Part shown: positions 28,372 through 37,019 of the stretch, in pieces | How positions within the stretch are numbered: position 1 is the first letter of the stretch | How the letters are laid out: the number at the start of each line of letters is the position of its first letter | Source: an uncultured Rhodospirillales bacterium | GTDB taxonomy: Bacteria; Pseudomonadota; Alphaproteobacteria; Azospirillales; Azospirillaceae | Direction: 5' to 3' | Assembly (NCBI GenBank): GCA_903927615.1 | Contig: CAIYNU010000087.1 | Span: 62,001-126,000, forward strand | Length of the DNA: 64,000 nucleotides | Position numbers and translations under genes: made by a program | Notes under the pieces: model-generated | The model's input: only the letters and a program-made list of their open reading frames with translations | Databases searched by the model: none | Told to the model about the DNA's origin: nothing

Positions 28372-28395
28372 GTGTACGCATGCCCTCGCGTACAC
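28372..28395. repeat. Perfect 8-bp inverted repeat between ftsY and the next gene
   Basis: Arms GTGTACGC and GCGTACAC flank an 8-base loop. It lies 43 bases after the ftsY stop and 27 bases before the next start. An operator or a weak terminator is possible; no T-run follows. Confidence 0.45.
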
Positions 28396-28422
28396 CCGCA
28401 ACCTTGGCTCGGAACGCCGCCG

Positions 28423-29640
28423 ATGTTCGACATCTTCGCAACGATCCTCTCCGCCGGTGTCGTGATTTCGGTTGTCACGCTGGTGGTACACGAGCCCCTG
28501 CTTCTGGCGGCCGGCATCTCCACCATCCTCGGGCTGATGTTCGTGCTTTTGCCCGCGTTTGTGGCCATGGTGCCGATGCTCGGCTATTTGCTGATGTTTA
28601 CCGGCGCAGTCCTGCTGGGCTATGGCGTGATCAGCACCCGGTCCTGGCTGAATGCCTTGGAAGCCAAGCGCGTCGCCGCCCTGACCCGTCGGCGAACCCT
28701 CGCCGCGGCCCGGACCCGGCAGGATGGTGACTCGGATTTGCGTCTGGCCAGCCGGCTGACCACCCTGGCCACCACCGGAAGCAAGCCCGCGGCCGGCGGC
28801 CATCCCGGCCGTCCCCGCCCCCTGACCGGCGATGACGACTCCCGGGTGGAGTCGGCTCCGGTCCGTGGCCCGGCGGCCACCGGCGGCGATTCGCCGCGGG
28901 GACGTGGCCTGCCCGATGGCGGTCAGGCCATGACCGGCAGCGCCTTGGGCCGCCTTGGCCGCAGTCTGGCCCGGACCAGCACGGGCTTGGAACCGGTGTC
29001 GGGGACATCCAGGCCCCCTCTTTCCACCCGGCCCGGGCTTCCGACCCGCCCCGGGTCCCGGATCGATGAGATCGACTTGGCGCCCAAGCCCTCACCCCGG
29101 TCCGTCATCACCCGGGACGTCGATGACGACAACGGTGATGGACGTCCCGCTCAACCGTCCGCCCCGGCCCCCGCCACCGCCCCGACGCCGGTCCCGGCCC
29201 CGACCGCAGCCGCAGGGGCGCTCGTGGCCGCACCGGTACCGCCGCCGGCCGCCCGGTCGCCCCTCAAGGCCGCCGACAAGCCCAAGGGTCGGGGCGCCGA
29301 GCGCATCGAGCAAATCAAGGCCGAATCACGGCAGGCCAGCCAAACCCGCCGCCGCCGGCCCGCCAGCCCGGGAACGGGGGAGAGCCCGAACAGCCAGGCA
29401 CGGCCCGCAGGCGTCACCATGCCCATGGAAACCCCGGCGATTCCCCCCCTCGCCCCGCCCGTCAGCGCCCCCCCCACCCAACCGCCCGATGCCCTCGCAG
29501 CGGCCGATCGGCGCAGCCGCCGGGAGCGGGATCTGATGGAATTGGGGTTGCGGGAACAGGTTCTGGCCGATGTCGACGACGCCCGCGCCGAACGGCCCGG
29601 CACCAAGCCGTTCCTGGCGCGACTGGCCCGGCGAAGCTGA
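28423..29640 (+). CDS. Membrane-anchored protein with a long disordered Pro/Ala/Arg-rich tail, unknown function
   Basis: A 405-residue protein. Two to three hydrophobic helices occupy residues 1-75 (FATILSAGVVISVVTLVV, LAAGISTILGLMFVLLPAF, LGYLLMFTGAVLLGYGVI). About 320 residues of low-complexity cytoplasmic-looking sequence follow, rich in Pro, Ala, Arg, Thr and Ser (PSAPAPATAPTPVPAPTAA). The last 40 residues are charged and may be helical (RSRRERDLMELGLREQVLADV). The start at 28423 is chosen so that the first helix is N-terminal. I do not recognise the family. It follows ftsY and could be co-transcribed. Confidence 0.6.
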   Translation: MFDIFATILSAGVVISVVTLVVHEPLLLAAGISTILGLMFVLLPAFVAMVPMLGYLLMFTGAVLLGYGVISTRSWLNALEAKRVAALTRRRTLAAARTRQDGDSDLRLASRLTTLATTGSKPAAGGHPGRPRPLTGDDDSRVESAPVRGPAATGGDSPRGRGLPDGGQAMTGSALGRLGRSLARTSTGLEPVSGTSRPPLSTRPGLPTRPGSRIDEIDLAPKPSPRSVITRDVDDDNGDGRPAQPSAPAPATAPTPVPAPTAAAGALVAAPVPPPAARSPLKAADKPKGRGAERIEQIKAESRQASQTRRRRPASPGTGESPNSQARPAGVTMPMETPAIPPLAPPVSAPPTQPPDALAAADRRSRRERDLMELGLREQVLADVDDARAERPGTKPFLARLARRS

Positions 29641-29885
29641 AACCGCACGGCCGCCGGCCTGTGTCCGAACCCCCGGGATCAAACGATTCACAAAATACAC
29701 AATCCATCAACGTTGAATAATAATTTTTTTACATATCCGTTGCATGATTCCGGACGGCCCACTATCTTCATCCTCGTGAATACGGGCTGGCCCGGTCCGG
29801 CGGCGTTTTCGATGCCGCCCCTGGGCCTGTCCTGCCCCTATGGTTCCTGCGCCCATCCCCTGCGACAAAGGACGTCCGATCCCGC
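29641..29885. other. Upstream region of the sulfate assimilation operon
   Basis: An AT-rich patch (GAATAATAATTTTTTTAC near 29713-29731) stands out in GC-rich DNA about 160 bases before cysH. Such patches are typical of LysR/CysB-type activator targets, but no specific site can be named. No coding sequence is evident. Confidence 0.3.
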
Positions 29886-30650
29886 ATGCTCTCCGAGGTC
29901 AGCCTTCCACCCCATGATCCTGATGCCGTGCGGTCCCAAGCCGCCAATCTTGCCGCGCGGATCGGCGGCCTTGACGGGTTAGAGCTGCTGGAGGCGGTGT
30001 TGCACACCGAATTTCCGGGACAGATCGCCCTGGTATCGTCGTTTGGCACCGAATCCGCGGTGCTCCTGGCACTGGCGGCCGAGGTTGAGCCCGCGGTCCC
30101 GGTGCTGTTCCTGGACACCGGTAAACTGTTCGGCGAAACCAGGCGTTACCGTGATCAACTGGCCGCCCGGTTGGGCCTGCGCGATGTGCGCACGCTGAAG
30201 CCGGAACCGTCCGAGGTCAAGGCCATGGACCGGGACGACCTGCTGTTCCACCGCAATGCCGATGCCTGCTGCCATCTGCGCAAGGTGCTGCCGCTCGATC
30301 GGGCGCTGACCGGGTTCGCCGCCTGGATTTCCGGGCGCAAGCGGTATCACGGCGCCACCCGGGCCGAATTGCCGGTGATCGAGATCGACCGGGCCTGGAT
30401 CAAGATCAACCCGCTGGTCAACTGGTCGCGGGAGCGAATCCAAGCGGAATTTGAACGCCGCGCCCTGCCCGCCCATCCCCTGGAAGCCGATGGTTTCCTG
30501 TCCATCGGCTGTATGCCCTGTTCGTCGCGGGTGGAGCCCGGAACCGACGTCCGGGCCGGCCGCTGGGCCGGCAAGGACAAGACCGAGTGCGGCATCCATC
30601 GCCCGGCCACCGGGGTATCCGGCCTGGAACCGGTACAAACCGCCGCGTAA
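29886..30650 (+). CDS. cysH: Assimilatory adenylyl-sulfate (APS) reductase, iron-sulfur type
   Basis: A 254-residue reductase making sulfite from APS (or PAPS) with thioredoxin. The four cluster cysteines are present as C128-C129 (ADACCHLRK) and C209-C212 (IGCMPCSS), the mark of [4Fe-4S] APS reductases rather than enterobacterial PAPS reductases. The catalytic Cys235 is in KTECGIH. Other motifs are [11 protein letters not shown] (PP-loop) and [15 protein letters not shown] lies 13 bases upstream. It is the first gene of cysH-cysD-cysNC (29- and 47-base gaps). Confidence 0.93.
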   Translation: MLSEVSLPPHDPDAVRSQAANLAARIGGLDGLELLEAVLHTEFPGQIALVSSFGTESAVLLALAAEVEPAVPVLFLDTGKLFGETRRYRDQLAARLGLRDVRTLKPEPSEVKAMDRDDLLFHRNADACCHLRKVLPLDRALTGFAAWISGRKRYHGATRAELPVIEIDRAWIKINPLVNWSRERIQAEFERRALPAHPLEADGFLSIGCMPCSSRVEPGTDVRAGRWAGKDKTECGIHRPATGVSGLEPVQTAA

Positions 30651-30679
30651 CGGCCCGTCGTCTGAAGGAATTTTGGGTT

Positions 30680-31480
30680 ATGGATCAGCTTTCGGCCCTC
30701 GAGGACCAGAGCATCTACATCTTTCGCGAGGCCTTCAACAAGATCGACAAGCTGGCCATGCTCTGGTCGATCGGCAAGGACAGCAATGTCATGCTCTGGC
30801 TGGCCCGCAAGGCCTTCTTCGGGCATGTGCCGTTCCCGGTGGTCCATGTGGACACCAGCTACAAGATTCCCGAAATGATTACCTTCCGCGACCGGATGGC
30901 CCGGGAATGGGGCCTTGAGATGGTGCTGGGGCAGAACCGGGCGGCGCTGGACGACGGCATGGGGCCGCAGCGGGGCCGCATCACCTGCTGCACCGCGCTC
31001 AAGACCGACGGGTTGAAGGCGGTGCTGGCCGAGCAGGGCTATACCGCGGTGATTGCCGGCATCCGGCGTGACGAAGACGGCACCCGGGCCAAGGAGCGGG
31101 TGTTCAGCCCGCGCGGCCTGAACGCTGAATGGGATTTCCGCGACCAGCCTCCGGAATTCTGGGACCAGTTCAAGACGACCTTTCCGCCCGGAACCTCGTT
31201 ACGGGTTCATCCGATCCTGCATTGGACCGAATTGGACGTCTGGAAATATATCCGCCGGGAAAATATCCCGGTGGTTGACCTCTACTTTGCCAAAAACGGC
31301 AAGCGGTACCGGTCGTTGGGTTGCGCCCCGTGTACCGCGCCGACCGAAAGCACCGCCACCACGGTGGACGAGATCATTACCGAACTGGAACGGACCCGCA
31401 CCTCCGAACGTTCGGGCCGCGCCCAGGACAAGGTCTCCGAAGACGCCTTCGAGCGGTTGCGCGCCGGTGGTTATATGTAG
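30680..31480 (+). CDS. cysD: Sulfate adenylyltransferase subunit 2
   Basis: A 266-residue catalytic subunit of ATP sulfurylase. PP-loop [16 protein letters not shown], then [15 protein letters not shown] and [18 protein letters not shown], which bind ATP and sulfate. Near the end, [16 protein letters not shown] is conserved in CysD. The track ORF begins inside cysH; the ATG at 30680 with GAAGGA upstream gives the family length. It works as a heterodimer with the CysN part of the next gene. Confidence 0.95.
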   Translation: MDQLSALEDQSIYIFREAFNKIDKLAMLWSIGKDSNVMLWLARKAFFGHVPFPVVHVDTSYKIPEMITFRDRMAREWGLEMVLGQNRAALDDGMGPQRGRITCCTALKTDGLKAVLAEQGYTAVIAGIRRDEDGTRAKERVFSPRGLNAEWDFRDQPPEFWDQFKTTFPPGTSLRVHPILHWTELDVWKYIRRENIPVVDLYFAKNGKRYRSLGCAPCTAPTESTATTVDEIITELERTRTSERSGRAQDKVSEDAFERLRAGGYM

Positions 31481-31527
31481 CCGGAGCCCCCGGCCGCCTC
31501 TCTTTTTTATTTCGGGATTCTTGACCC

Positions 31528-33429
31528 ATGAACGCCATCGTCGGGCTCAGCCAGACCGAGCTACGCTTGCCCATCGTCATTGTCGGCCATGTGGACCACG
31601 GGAAATCGACCCTGGTCGGTCGCCTGCTCAATGACACCGGCTCTTTACCCGAGGGCAAGGTCGAGGCGTTGCGCGAAATGAGCCGCCGGCGCGGCATGCC
31701 CTTCGAATGGTCGTTCGTGATGGACGCGCTGCAAGCGGAGCGCGATCAGGGCATCACCATCGACACCACGCAGGTGCGGTTTCGCACCGCGGTCCGGCCA
31801 TACGTGATCATCGACGCGCCGGGCCACAAGGAATTCCTGAAGAACATGATCACCGGCGCCGCCAGCGCCGAGGCGGCCTTGCTGGTGATCGACGTCCAGG
31901 AAGGGGCGCTGGAGCAATCCCGCCGCCATGCCTACCTGCTGCACCTGTTGGGGGTGCGCCAGGTGGCGGTGGTGATCAACAAGATGGATATGTGCGACTT
32001 CAGCGCCGAACGCTATCAGGCGGTCAGCGACGGCATTTTAGGGTATCTGTCGGAAATCGGCGTGACCCCATCGGCGGTGGTTCCGGTTTCGGCCCGCCAC
32101 GGCAACAACGTGGTCGAACGCTGCCGTCACATGGCGTGGTACACCGGGCCGACCGTCACCGAGGCGCTGGACGCTTTCACGGCCGCCAAGTCACTGGCCC
32201 ACCGGCCGCTGCGATTGCCGGTACAGGATGTCTACAAGCTTGACGAGCGCCGCATCATTGCCGGCCGCGTCGAAAGCGGGCACCTGAAAATCGGCGATAC
32301 CCTGACCTTCCTGCCCGGCGGACGCACCGCCACCATCGCCAGCCTGGAAAGCTGGAACGAGCCCACGCCCCGAACCGAGGCGGTGGCGGGCCAGTCCATC
32401 GGCATCACCCTGGATCAGCCGATCTTTGTCGAGCGTGGCCATGTGGCGTCCCTGGCCGAACATCGGCCGGTGGAAACCCACACCCTGAGGGTCCACCTGT
32501 TCTGGCTGGGCCATGAGCCGCTGACCGTCGGCCGCCGCTATACCCTGAAGGTGGCCACCGCCGAACACGACGTCACCGTCCAGGCCATCGAGCGGGTGAT
32601 CGATGTCGAGGACCTGTCGAATCACAACGGCGACCGGGTCGAGCGGAATGGCGTCGGCGAAGTCGTGCTGCACAGCCGCTCGGCAATGGTCGTGGATGAC
32701 TTCGTCGCGGTGGCGCGCACCGGCCGGGCGGTGATCGTCGATGGCTATGACGTGGTTGGCGGCTGCATCATCCAGCAGCCCAAGGCCGACGAAATGCCGG
32801 CCCGTAACCTGATCGCCACCGGCCATACCGTCACCGCCGACGAGCGCGCCTGGGTCAACGGCCATCTTGGCGGCGTGCTGTGGTTCACCGGCCTCTCGGG
32901 GGCCGGTAAGTCGACCATGGCCATGGCGCTGGAACGCGAGTTATTTCGCAAGGGCATTCAGGTTTATGCCCTGGACGGCGATGGGATTCGCCAGGGACTT
33001 AACGCCGATCTGGGATTTTCGCCCGACGACCGCACCGAAAACATCCGCCGGGTCGCCCAGGTCGGCCGCCTGTTTGCCGAAGCCGGGGTGATCGTGGTCA
33101 CGGCCCTGATTTCGCCGACCCGGGCCGACCGGGCGGTGGCCCGCCGGATCGGCGGTCGCCATTTCCACGAAATCCACATCAGCGCCGACCTTGCGGTGTG
33201 CGAGGCCCGCGATACCAAGGGCCTGTACCGCAAGGCCCGGGCCGGACTGATCCCCGAATTTACCGGCGTCTCCGCCCCCTACGAACCGCCCCTGACCCCG
33301 GAACTGACGCTGCACACCGGCGGGCAAACCGTCGAGGACTGCCTGGCGGAACTGGTCGCCTATGTCGAACGAACCCTGATCCGCCCGGCCCGGCAGGGCG
33401 GAAGCGGGGCTAATACCGGCGAGCCTTAA
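31528..33429 (+). CDS. cysNC: Bifunctional sulfate adenylyltransferase subunit 1 / adenylylsulfate kinase
   Basis: A 633-residue fusion. Residues 1-430 are the CysN GTPase (EF-Tu-like): G1 [36 protein letters not shown]. Residues 445-633 are the CysC APS kinase, with P-loop [13 protein letters not shown] (about 453) and [29 protein letters not shown]. The product couples GTP hydrolysis to APS formation and then makes PAPS. Because the neighbouring reductase looks APS-specific, PAPS may serve mainly for sulfonation (NodQ/RaxQ-like fusions do this). An AGCC-rich tail is followed by a hairpin. Confidence 0.94.
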   Translation: MNAIVGLSQTELRLPIVIVGHVDHGKSTLVGRLLNDTGSLPEGKVEALREMSRRRGMPFEWSFVMDALQAERDQGITIDTTQVRFRTAVRPYVIIDAPGHKEFLKNMITGAASAEAALLVIDVQEGALEQSRRHAYLLHLLGVRQVAVVINKMDMCDFSAERYQAVSDGILGYLSEIGVTPSAVVPVSARHGNNVVERCRHMAWYTGPTVTEALDAFTAAKSLAHRPLRLPVQDVYKLDERRIIAGRVESGHLKIGDTLTFLPGGRTATIASLESWNEPTPRTEAVAGQSIGITLDQPIFVERGHVASLAEHRPVETHTLRVHLFWLGHEPLTVGRRYTLKVATAEHDVTVQAIERVIDVEDLSNHNGDRVERNGVGEVVLHSRSAMVVDDFVAVARTGRAVIVDGYDVVGGCIIQQPKADEMPARNLIATGHTVTADERAWVNGHLGGVLWFTGLSGAGKSTMAMALERELFRKGIQVYALDGDGIRQGLNADLGFSPDDRTENIRRVAQVGRLFAEAGVIVVTALISPTRADRAVARRIGGRHFHEIHISADLAVCEARDTKGLYRKARAGLIPEFTGVSAPYEPPLTPELTLHTGGQTVEDCLAELVAYVERTLIRPARQGGSGANTGEP

Positions 33430-33433
33430 GAAA

Positions 33434-33452
33434 AAAGGGCCGACCGGCCTTT
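33434..33452 (+). terminator. Hairpin after cysNC, possible terminator
   Basis: AAAGGGCCG pairs with CGGCCTTT (one bulged G) five bases after the cysNC stop. No T-tract follows. The wording resembles the hairpin at 5407-5428. Confidence 0.35.
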
Positions 33453-33499
33453 GCGGGTGTGGGCCGGGCCCCATGTGCGCTAGGATAAGCATTTCTGGA

Positions 33500-33862
33500 T
33501 GGTTTCTGTCTGCTTTTTTTTTCGACGACGTGGTGGGTCGAAGAGCTTTCGCCTTGAGAAAGTCCAGAGGACTGACGTCACCGTGAACAATATCTATGAA
33601 TATTTTGCAAAGGATTCGATAGATACGCCAGGTGCAAGGCGTGTAGTTGGTCGATCCAGGGTCCACAGGGGGAAGATTCCAGGATTTCCTGGGTCATTGA
33701 GTCAATCACAAGGGCGGCAATGAGATGAGTGTAAATTCATGTCTTTGCTAGCTCTGGATCGAATGCCCGAAGATTATCAATGTGGAGAAGGCTTTTCAGT
33801 CGCTTAAAAGCCAATTCAAGATGCTTATTGCATCTCTCATATGAATCACACTGGGATTCGTC
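33500..33862 (-). pseudogene. Decayed C-terminal fragment of an IS4-type transposase
   Basis: Reading the minus strand from about 33850 gives YERCNKHLELAFKRLKSLL followed by HIDNLRAFDPELAKT, a stop, then IYTHLIAALVIDSM. This matches the end of IS4-family transposases (YRxRWQIELxFKRLKS, DPELA, W-Y-x-K-LIAALL), with TGA where Trp is expected. After a frameshift near 33640 the reading continues as WRIYRILCKIFIDIVHGDV and ends about 33503. No N-terminal DDE part and no terminal repeats were found. It lies directly at the broken end of the next minus-strand gene. Confidence 0.7.
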
Positions 33863-33878
33863 TCGTCAGAACCTTATT

Positions 33879-34187
33879 CTAGCGCTCATGCTCCCGCGCC
33901 CTGCGCCGCGGTGCTGCTGAATAGATCACGCTATAAGGCGTCGCCTGGGGTGCGATCGGGCCACCTTGAGCGGCATCGAGAACCCCCTTCAGCGTGTCGG
34001 CTTCCTTTTTCGAATCGGCATTGGCCGCATCAAAAACGATGGCGATCGGCACGGCACCCGACACCGGCGGGTTGAGGAAGCCGATGACCTTGAGCATCAG
34101 TTGCGCGTCCTTGGCCGTGACCTCGGCATGGGCCACCGGTATGGCCATCAGCATCGCCCCGATCACCATCGCGGACACCCTGATCAT
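33879..34187 (-). pseudogene. Secreted protein gene, apparently truncated at its 3' end by the IS remnant
   Basis: About 102 codons remain. A signal peptide (MIRVSAMVIGAMLMAIPVAHA) is followed by AEVTAKDAQLMLKVIGFLNPP and VPIAIVFDAANADSKKEA, an alpha/beta periplasmic pattern reminiscent of YfiR-like or other small sensor-partner proteins seen near histidine kinases. After about residue 88 the sequence turns into APRRRAREHER and stops right where transposase sequence begins, so the C-terminal half is probably lost. It could still be expressed as a short peptide. No strong ribosome binding site is seen. Confidence 0.5.
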
Positions 34188-35005
34188 CGGGGTTAACCGC
34201 CGCGTCGGTTGATGCCGGGTCCAGCCGCATCCTTCACCTCGCTTTACGATAAGCCGCCGTGACACCCTAACTGATCTAAAAGAAATAGCCCGCGTTACCC
34301 GCAATCGGATCAGGCAAGGCCCCAGATACCCCGTATTTCGGGCGTCGCCTGACCGGGTGGGGGATCGGCAGACCACGTCGTTTGTGCCTTTATTTAGGGA
34401 GTATCGAAAACCGGATGCTCTATAACTAGCATTATTAGAAACATAACCATTTTCACTATGGCTCATCTTGGTAGCCAAAAAAAGGATGCATTTCAAGTAT
34501 TATTTCTACCAACACTTATTAACAAATCCTTTTTCTATACCGCCGATGAAGGTTATACCCAACCTCAGGTCTCAACCCGGTCAGGGTCCTGATGGTCCGA
34601 TTGCTGAAGCGGTCCAATGGGTTGAGGGGGCCTTGGGGGCGACGACGCGGGATGTTTTCCGGCGGGGCGTGCGTCTTGCGGAAATCCCCTTGAATGATGG
34701 CGCCGGGGGTGGACCTTGGTCCTGACCGCCAGCAGCGTGACGGTGACGGCCGCGTTCGACGACTGATCGCGCGCGCGGCCGACCGGCTGAGATGCCGGGC
34801 CCGCGGCTCGCTTCAGCGCCTCGTCCTGGCCGTCGATCATGAGAATCATGGGATGCGGTCAACGGAACCGCCCTGGATTATTATGTCTTACCAGGCCCTG
34901 ACTATCGCGATGCGCGTATCTCTTGTCCGACCCCCGGTGCCGCGCTATAACTCCCTCAAGATCGGTGCGAAATGACTGGTCTGGGTAGCGACGAGGAGGG
35001 TGTGC
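34188..35005. other. About 0.8 kb without a convincing gene
   Basis: The first 370 bases (34188-34560) are AT-richer and hold scattered stops in all frames. The part 34560-34870 is GC-rich with open frames on both strands, but none has a recognisable fold, ribosome binding site or start; it may be decayed mobile DNA. The last 100 bases carry the strong ribosome binding site of the next gene. Confidence 0.4.
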
Positions 35006-36079
35006 GTGTTGACAGCCCGGGCGGTCTGCCTTGCGATCCTGGTGGCCTGGCCGACGGTCCCCGCTGCCGCCGAGACCACGGCCCGGTCACCACAACGCGA
35101 CGTCATCACGGCCCTGGTTTCCCCGTCGCAAACCGCCTTCACCAAGGCCTTGAGCGATCGGCTGGTCAGGCGATATGACCTGCCGCCGCTCTCGATCACC
35201 ACGACGCCGGCCGCCCCGGCCATCAAAGCGTTCTGCGGCGGCATCGGGGCCAAATATCCCGACGTCATCGGCATCCCGCGCCCGATGAACAGCCATGAAT
35301 ACAACGGCTGTGTCGACAATGGCGTGGTTGATATCGTCGAATTGCCGATCGGGGTCAACGCTCTGGTGCCGGCGGTGCGCAAAGGCGATCCTGTGTTCAA
35401 CCTGACACCCCGGGCCGTCTACTTTGCCCTCGCCGCCCAGATACCGGACGGCAATACCTTTGTCCCCAATGGCCTGAACCGCTGGAGAGACCTTGACCCG
35501 CGATTGCCCGATCTCGACATCTCCATTGTCGGATCAGAGAATGGCACCTCGCTTAACGCCTTCTTTAAAGAGATATTCATGGAAGGCGGCTGTCGTGGAT
35601 TGCGTCAGTTCAAAGCCATCTATGCGGCCGCCGAGCGCACCGAACTGTGTACTGACATTCGGACAGACCGCCGTTTTTTCCCGATTCAATCCCCAATCCT
35701 TTTGACGTTTAAGGATACTATGGAGCACGCACCACCGGGCGCGGTGGCCATTATCCCCTTTACCGTCTACCGCAAGAACGCCACCTGGCTTGATCTGATG
35801 CCCGTCCTGAACATCATGCCCAGCCACCACACGATTAAAGACGGGGATTACGAGGCGGTTGCGCCGGTTCGCTATTACGTCAAACGCGCGCATATGGAAT
35901 CAAGCCTAGGCGGCACCGGGGTGGTGCGCGGCCTTTACAGCGTCATCGAAGAGATCATGAGCGAGGATGCCATCGGTCCCGGCGGTTACCTCGAGGCCCT
36001 GGGTCTGGTGGTCGACGACCCCGAAGATCGCCAGCAGGACCGCGAAAGTGCCCTGCGGTTGCAGCCGTTCCGGCCGTAA
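35006..36079 (+). CDS. PstS-like periplasmic substrate-binding protein
   Basis: A 357-residue exported protein with a leader (VLTARAVCLAILVAWPTVPAAAE). The mature part has the type 2 periplasmic-binding fold of PstS-like proteins: IKAFCGGIGAKYPDVIGIPRPM, DIVELPIGVNALVPAVRKGD, then FALAAQIP and W-x-D-L-DP. Phosphate or another oxyanion is the family ligand. No Pst transporter genes adjoin it, so a sensory or scavenging role is possible. Start: GAGGAGG at 34993-34999 places initiation at GTG 35006 rather than GTG 35000. It is followed after 85 bases by another secreted-protein gene. Confidence 0.72.
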   Translation: MLTARAVCLAILVAWPTVPAAAETTARSPQRDVITALVSPSQTAFTKALSDRLVRRYDLPPLSITTTPAAPAIKAFCGGIGAKYPDVIGIPRPMNSHEYNGCVDNGVVDIVELPIGVNALVPAVRKGDPVFNLTPRAVYFALAAQIPDGNTFVPNGLNRWRDLDPRLPDLDISIVGSENGTSLNAFFKEIFMEGGCRGLRQFKAIYAAAERTELCTDIRTDRRFFPIQSPILLTFKDTMEHAPPGAVAIIPFTVYRKNATWLDLMPVLNIMPSHHTIKDGDYEAVAPVRYYVKRAHMESSLGGTGVVRGLYSVIEEIMSEDAIGPGGYLEALGLVVDDPEDRQQDRESALRLQPFRP

Positions 36080-36164
36080 GACGGAAGAACCCGAAACCCA
36101 TACCCCCGATCGTGTCATCAAAGGATGCGCCCCCCATGTTGCCGACGATCAGGGAGCCCCGAAC

Positions 36165-36980
36165 ATGAGACCGGCTGTCATCAGGGCCGCCGCCGTCCTG
36201 GCCCTGACCCTTGGTGCCGCTTTGGCGGCATCCGCTCAGCCGGAAGCGGTCCCGCCTCAGCAACCGGTTCAGCCCGTGGCCGTGCTGCCGCCGACGCTCA
36301 CGCCGCCCGCGGTCACCCATTCGCCCGAAGACGGACTGGCGGTGCCCCAGGTCGCCCGTGATCTGACCGGTGATGCGACGGAAATCATCACCCTGGATCT
36401 GGCCGGGCTTGATCAATCCGAGCCCAACCGCAGCCTCCTCACCGGCCGCGGTCCGTTTGGTCAGTTTTGGGATGCCGTCGTTTATTGGTTTCAGACCATC
36501 GTCACAACCGTGGCCAACGCGCTCACGCCGCCCTCGCCGGTCTCTCTTGCCAAGAGTCTCAATTCGAAAGACGTCGACAGTTTGTGGCAACTGGTGGGCG
36601 ACGCCGGTTATAAACTGAGCGAAATCACCACCGATGTCGGGGTGGTGCCCGATGTCGCGTTTCAATTCAGGTATATTCGGGAACTCTCGGACGGCGACAT
36701 TAACTGGCTTGAACGTAGGCTGGCGCGTCACGCCCGCATTCATCAAGACCCGATTTCGCTGCTTCAGCGGATGATCATCGATACCCTGCTGAACATTAAC
36801 AGCAGCGACACCTATTTCGTCAGCGAACTTCGGATCAAGCTGCTCCCGCTGCCCAACGTACAATTCACCCTGCAACCTTGGGACCACGGGCTCAGTCCGG
36901 AAAGCGAACGCCTGGTGCGCACCCTTCAAGGAAAGCCGGTCGTGAGGCACAAGCCCGCCGAAGAAGACTCCCGTTATTAA
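36165..36980 (+). CDS. Secreted protein of unknown function
   Basis: A 271-residue exported protein: leader MRPAVIRAAAVLALTLGAALAA ending near SAQ, then a Pro-rich linker (PPQQPVQPVAVLPPTLTPP) and a mostly helical domain (GPFGQFWDAVVYWFQTIV, ISLLQRMIIDTLLNINSSD). The final 40 residues look like beta structure (VSELRIKLLPLPNVQFTLQPW). GGGAG precedes the ATG at 36165. It probably forms a unit with the binding protein just upstream. I do not recognise the family. It ends convergent to a hybrid histidine kinase gene 39 bases away. Confidence 0.6.
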   Translation: MRPAVIRAAAVLALTLGAALAASAQPEAVPPQQPVQPVAVLPPTLTPPAVTHSPEDGLAVPQVARDLTGDATEIITLDLAGLDQSEPNRSLLTGRGPFGQFWDAVVYWFQTIVTTVANALTPPSPVSLAKSLNSKDVDSLWQLVGDAGYKLSEITTDVGVVPDVAFQFRYIRELSDGDINWLERRLARHARIHQDPISLLQRMIIDTLLNINSSDTYFVSELRIKLLPLPNVQFTLQPWDHGLSPESERLVRTLQGKPVVRHKPAEEDSRY

Positions 36981-37019
36981 GTCAGGCGGGATATGTACAT
37001 CCGGTGGCTTGACCCAATA

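Noticed and set aside
34560-34870. Overlapping ORFs on both strands as a gene or transposase
   Set aside because: No start signal, motif or consistent codon bias; left as unexplained sequence.
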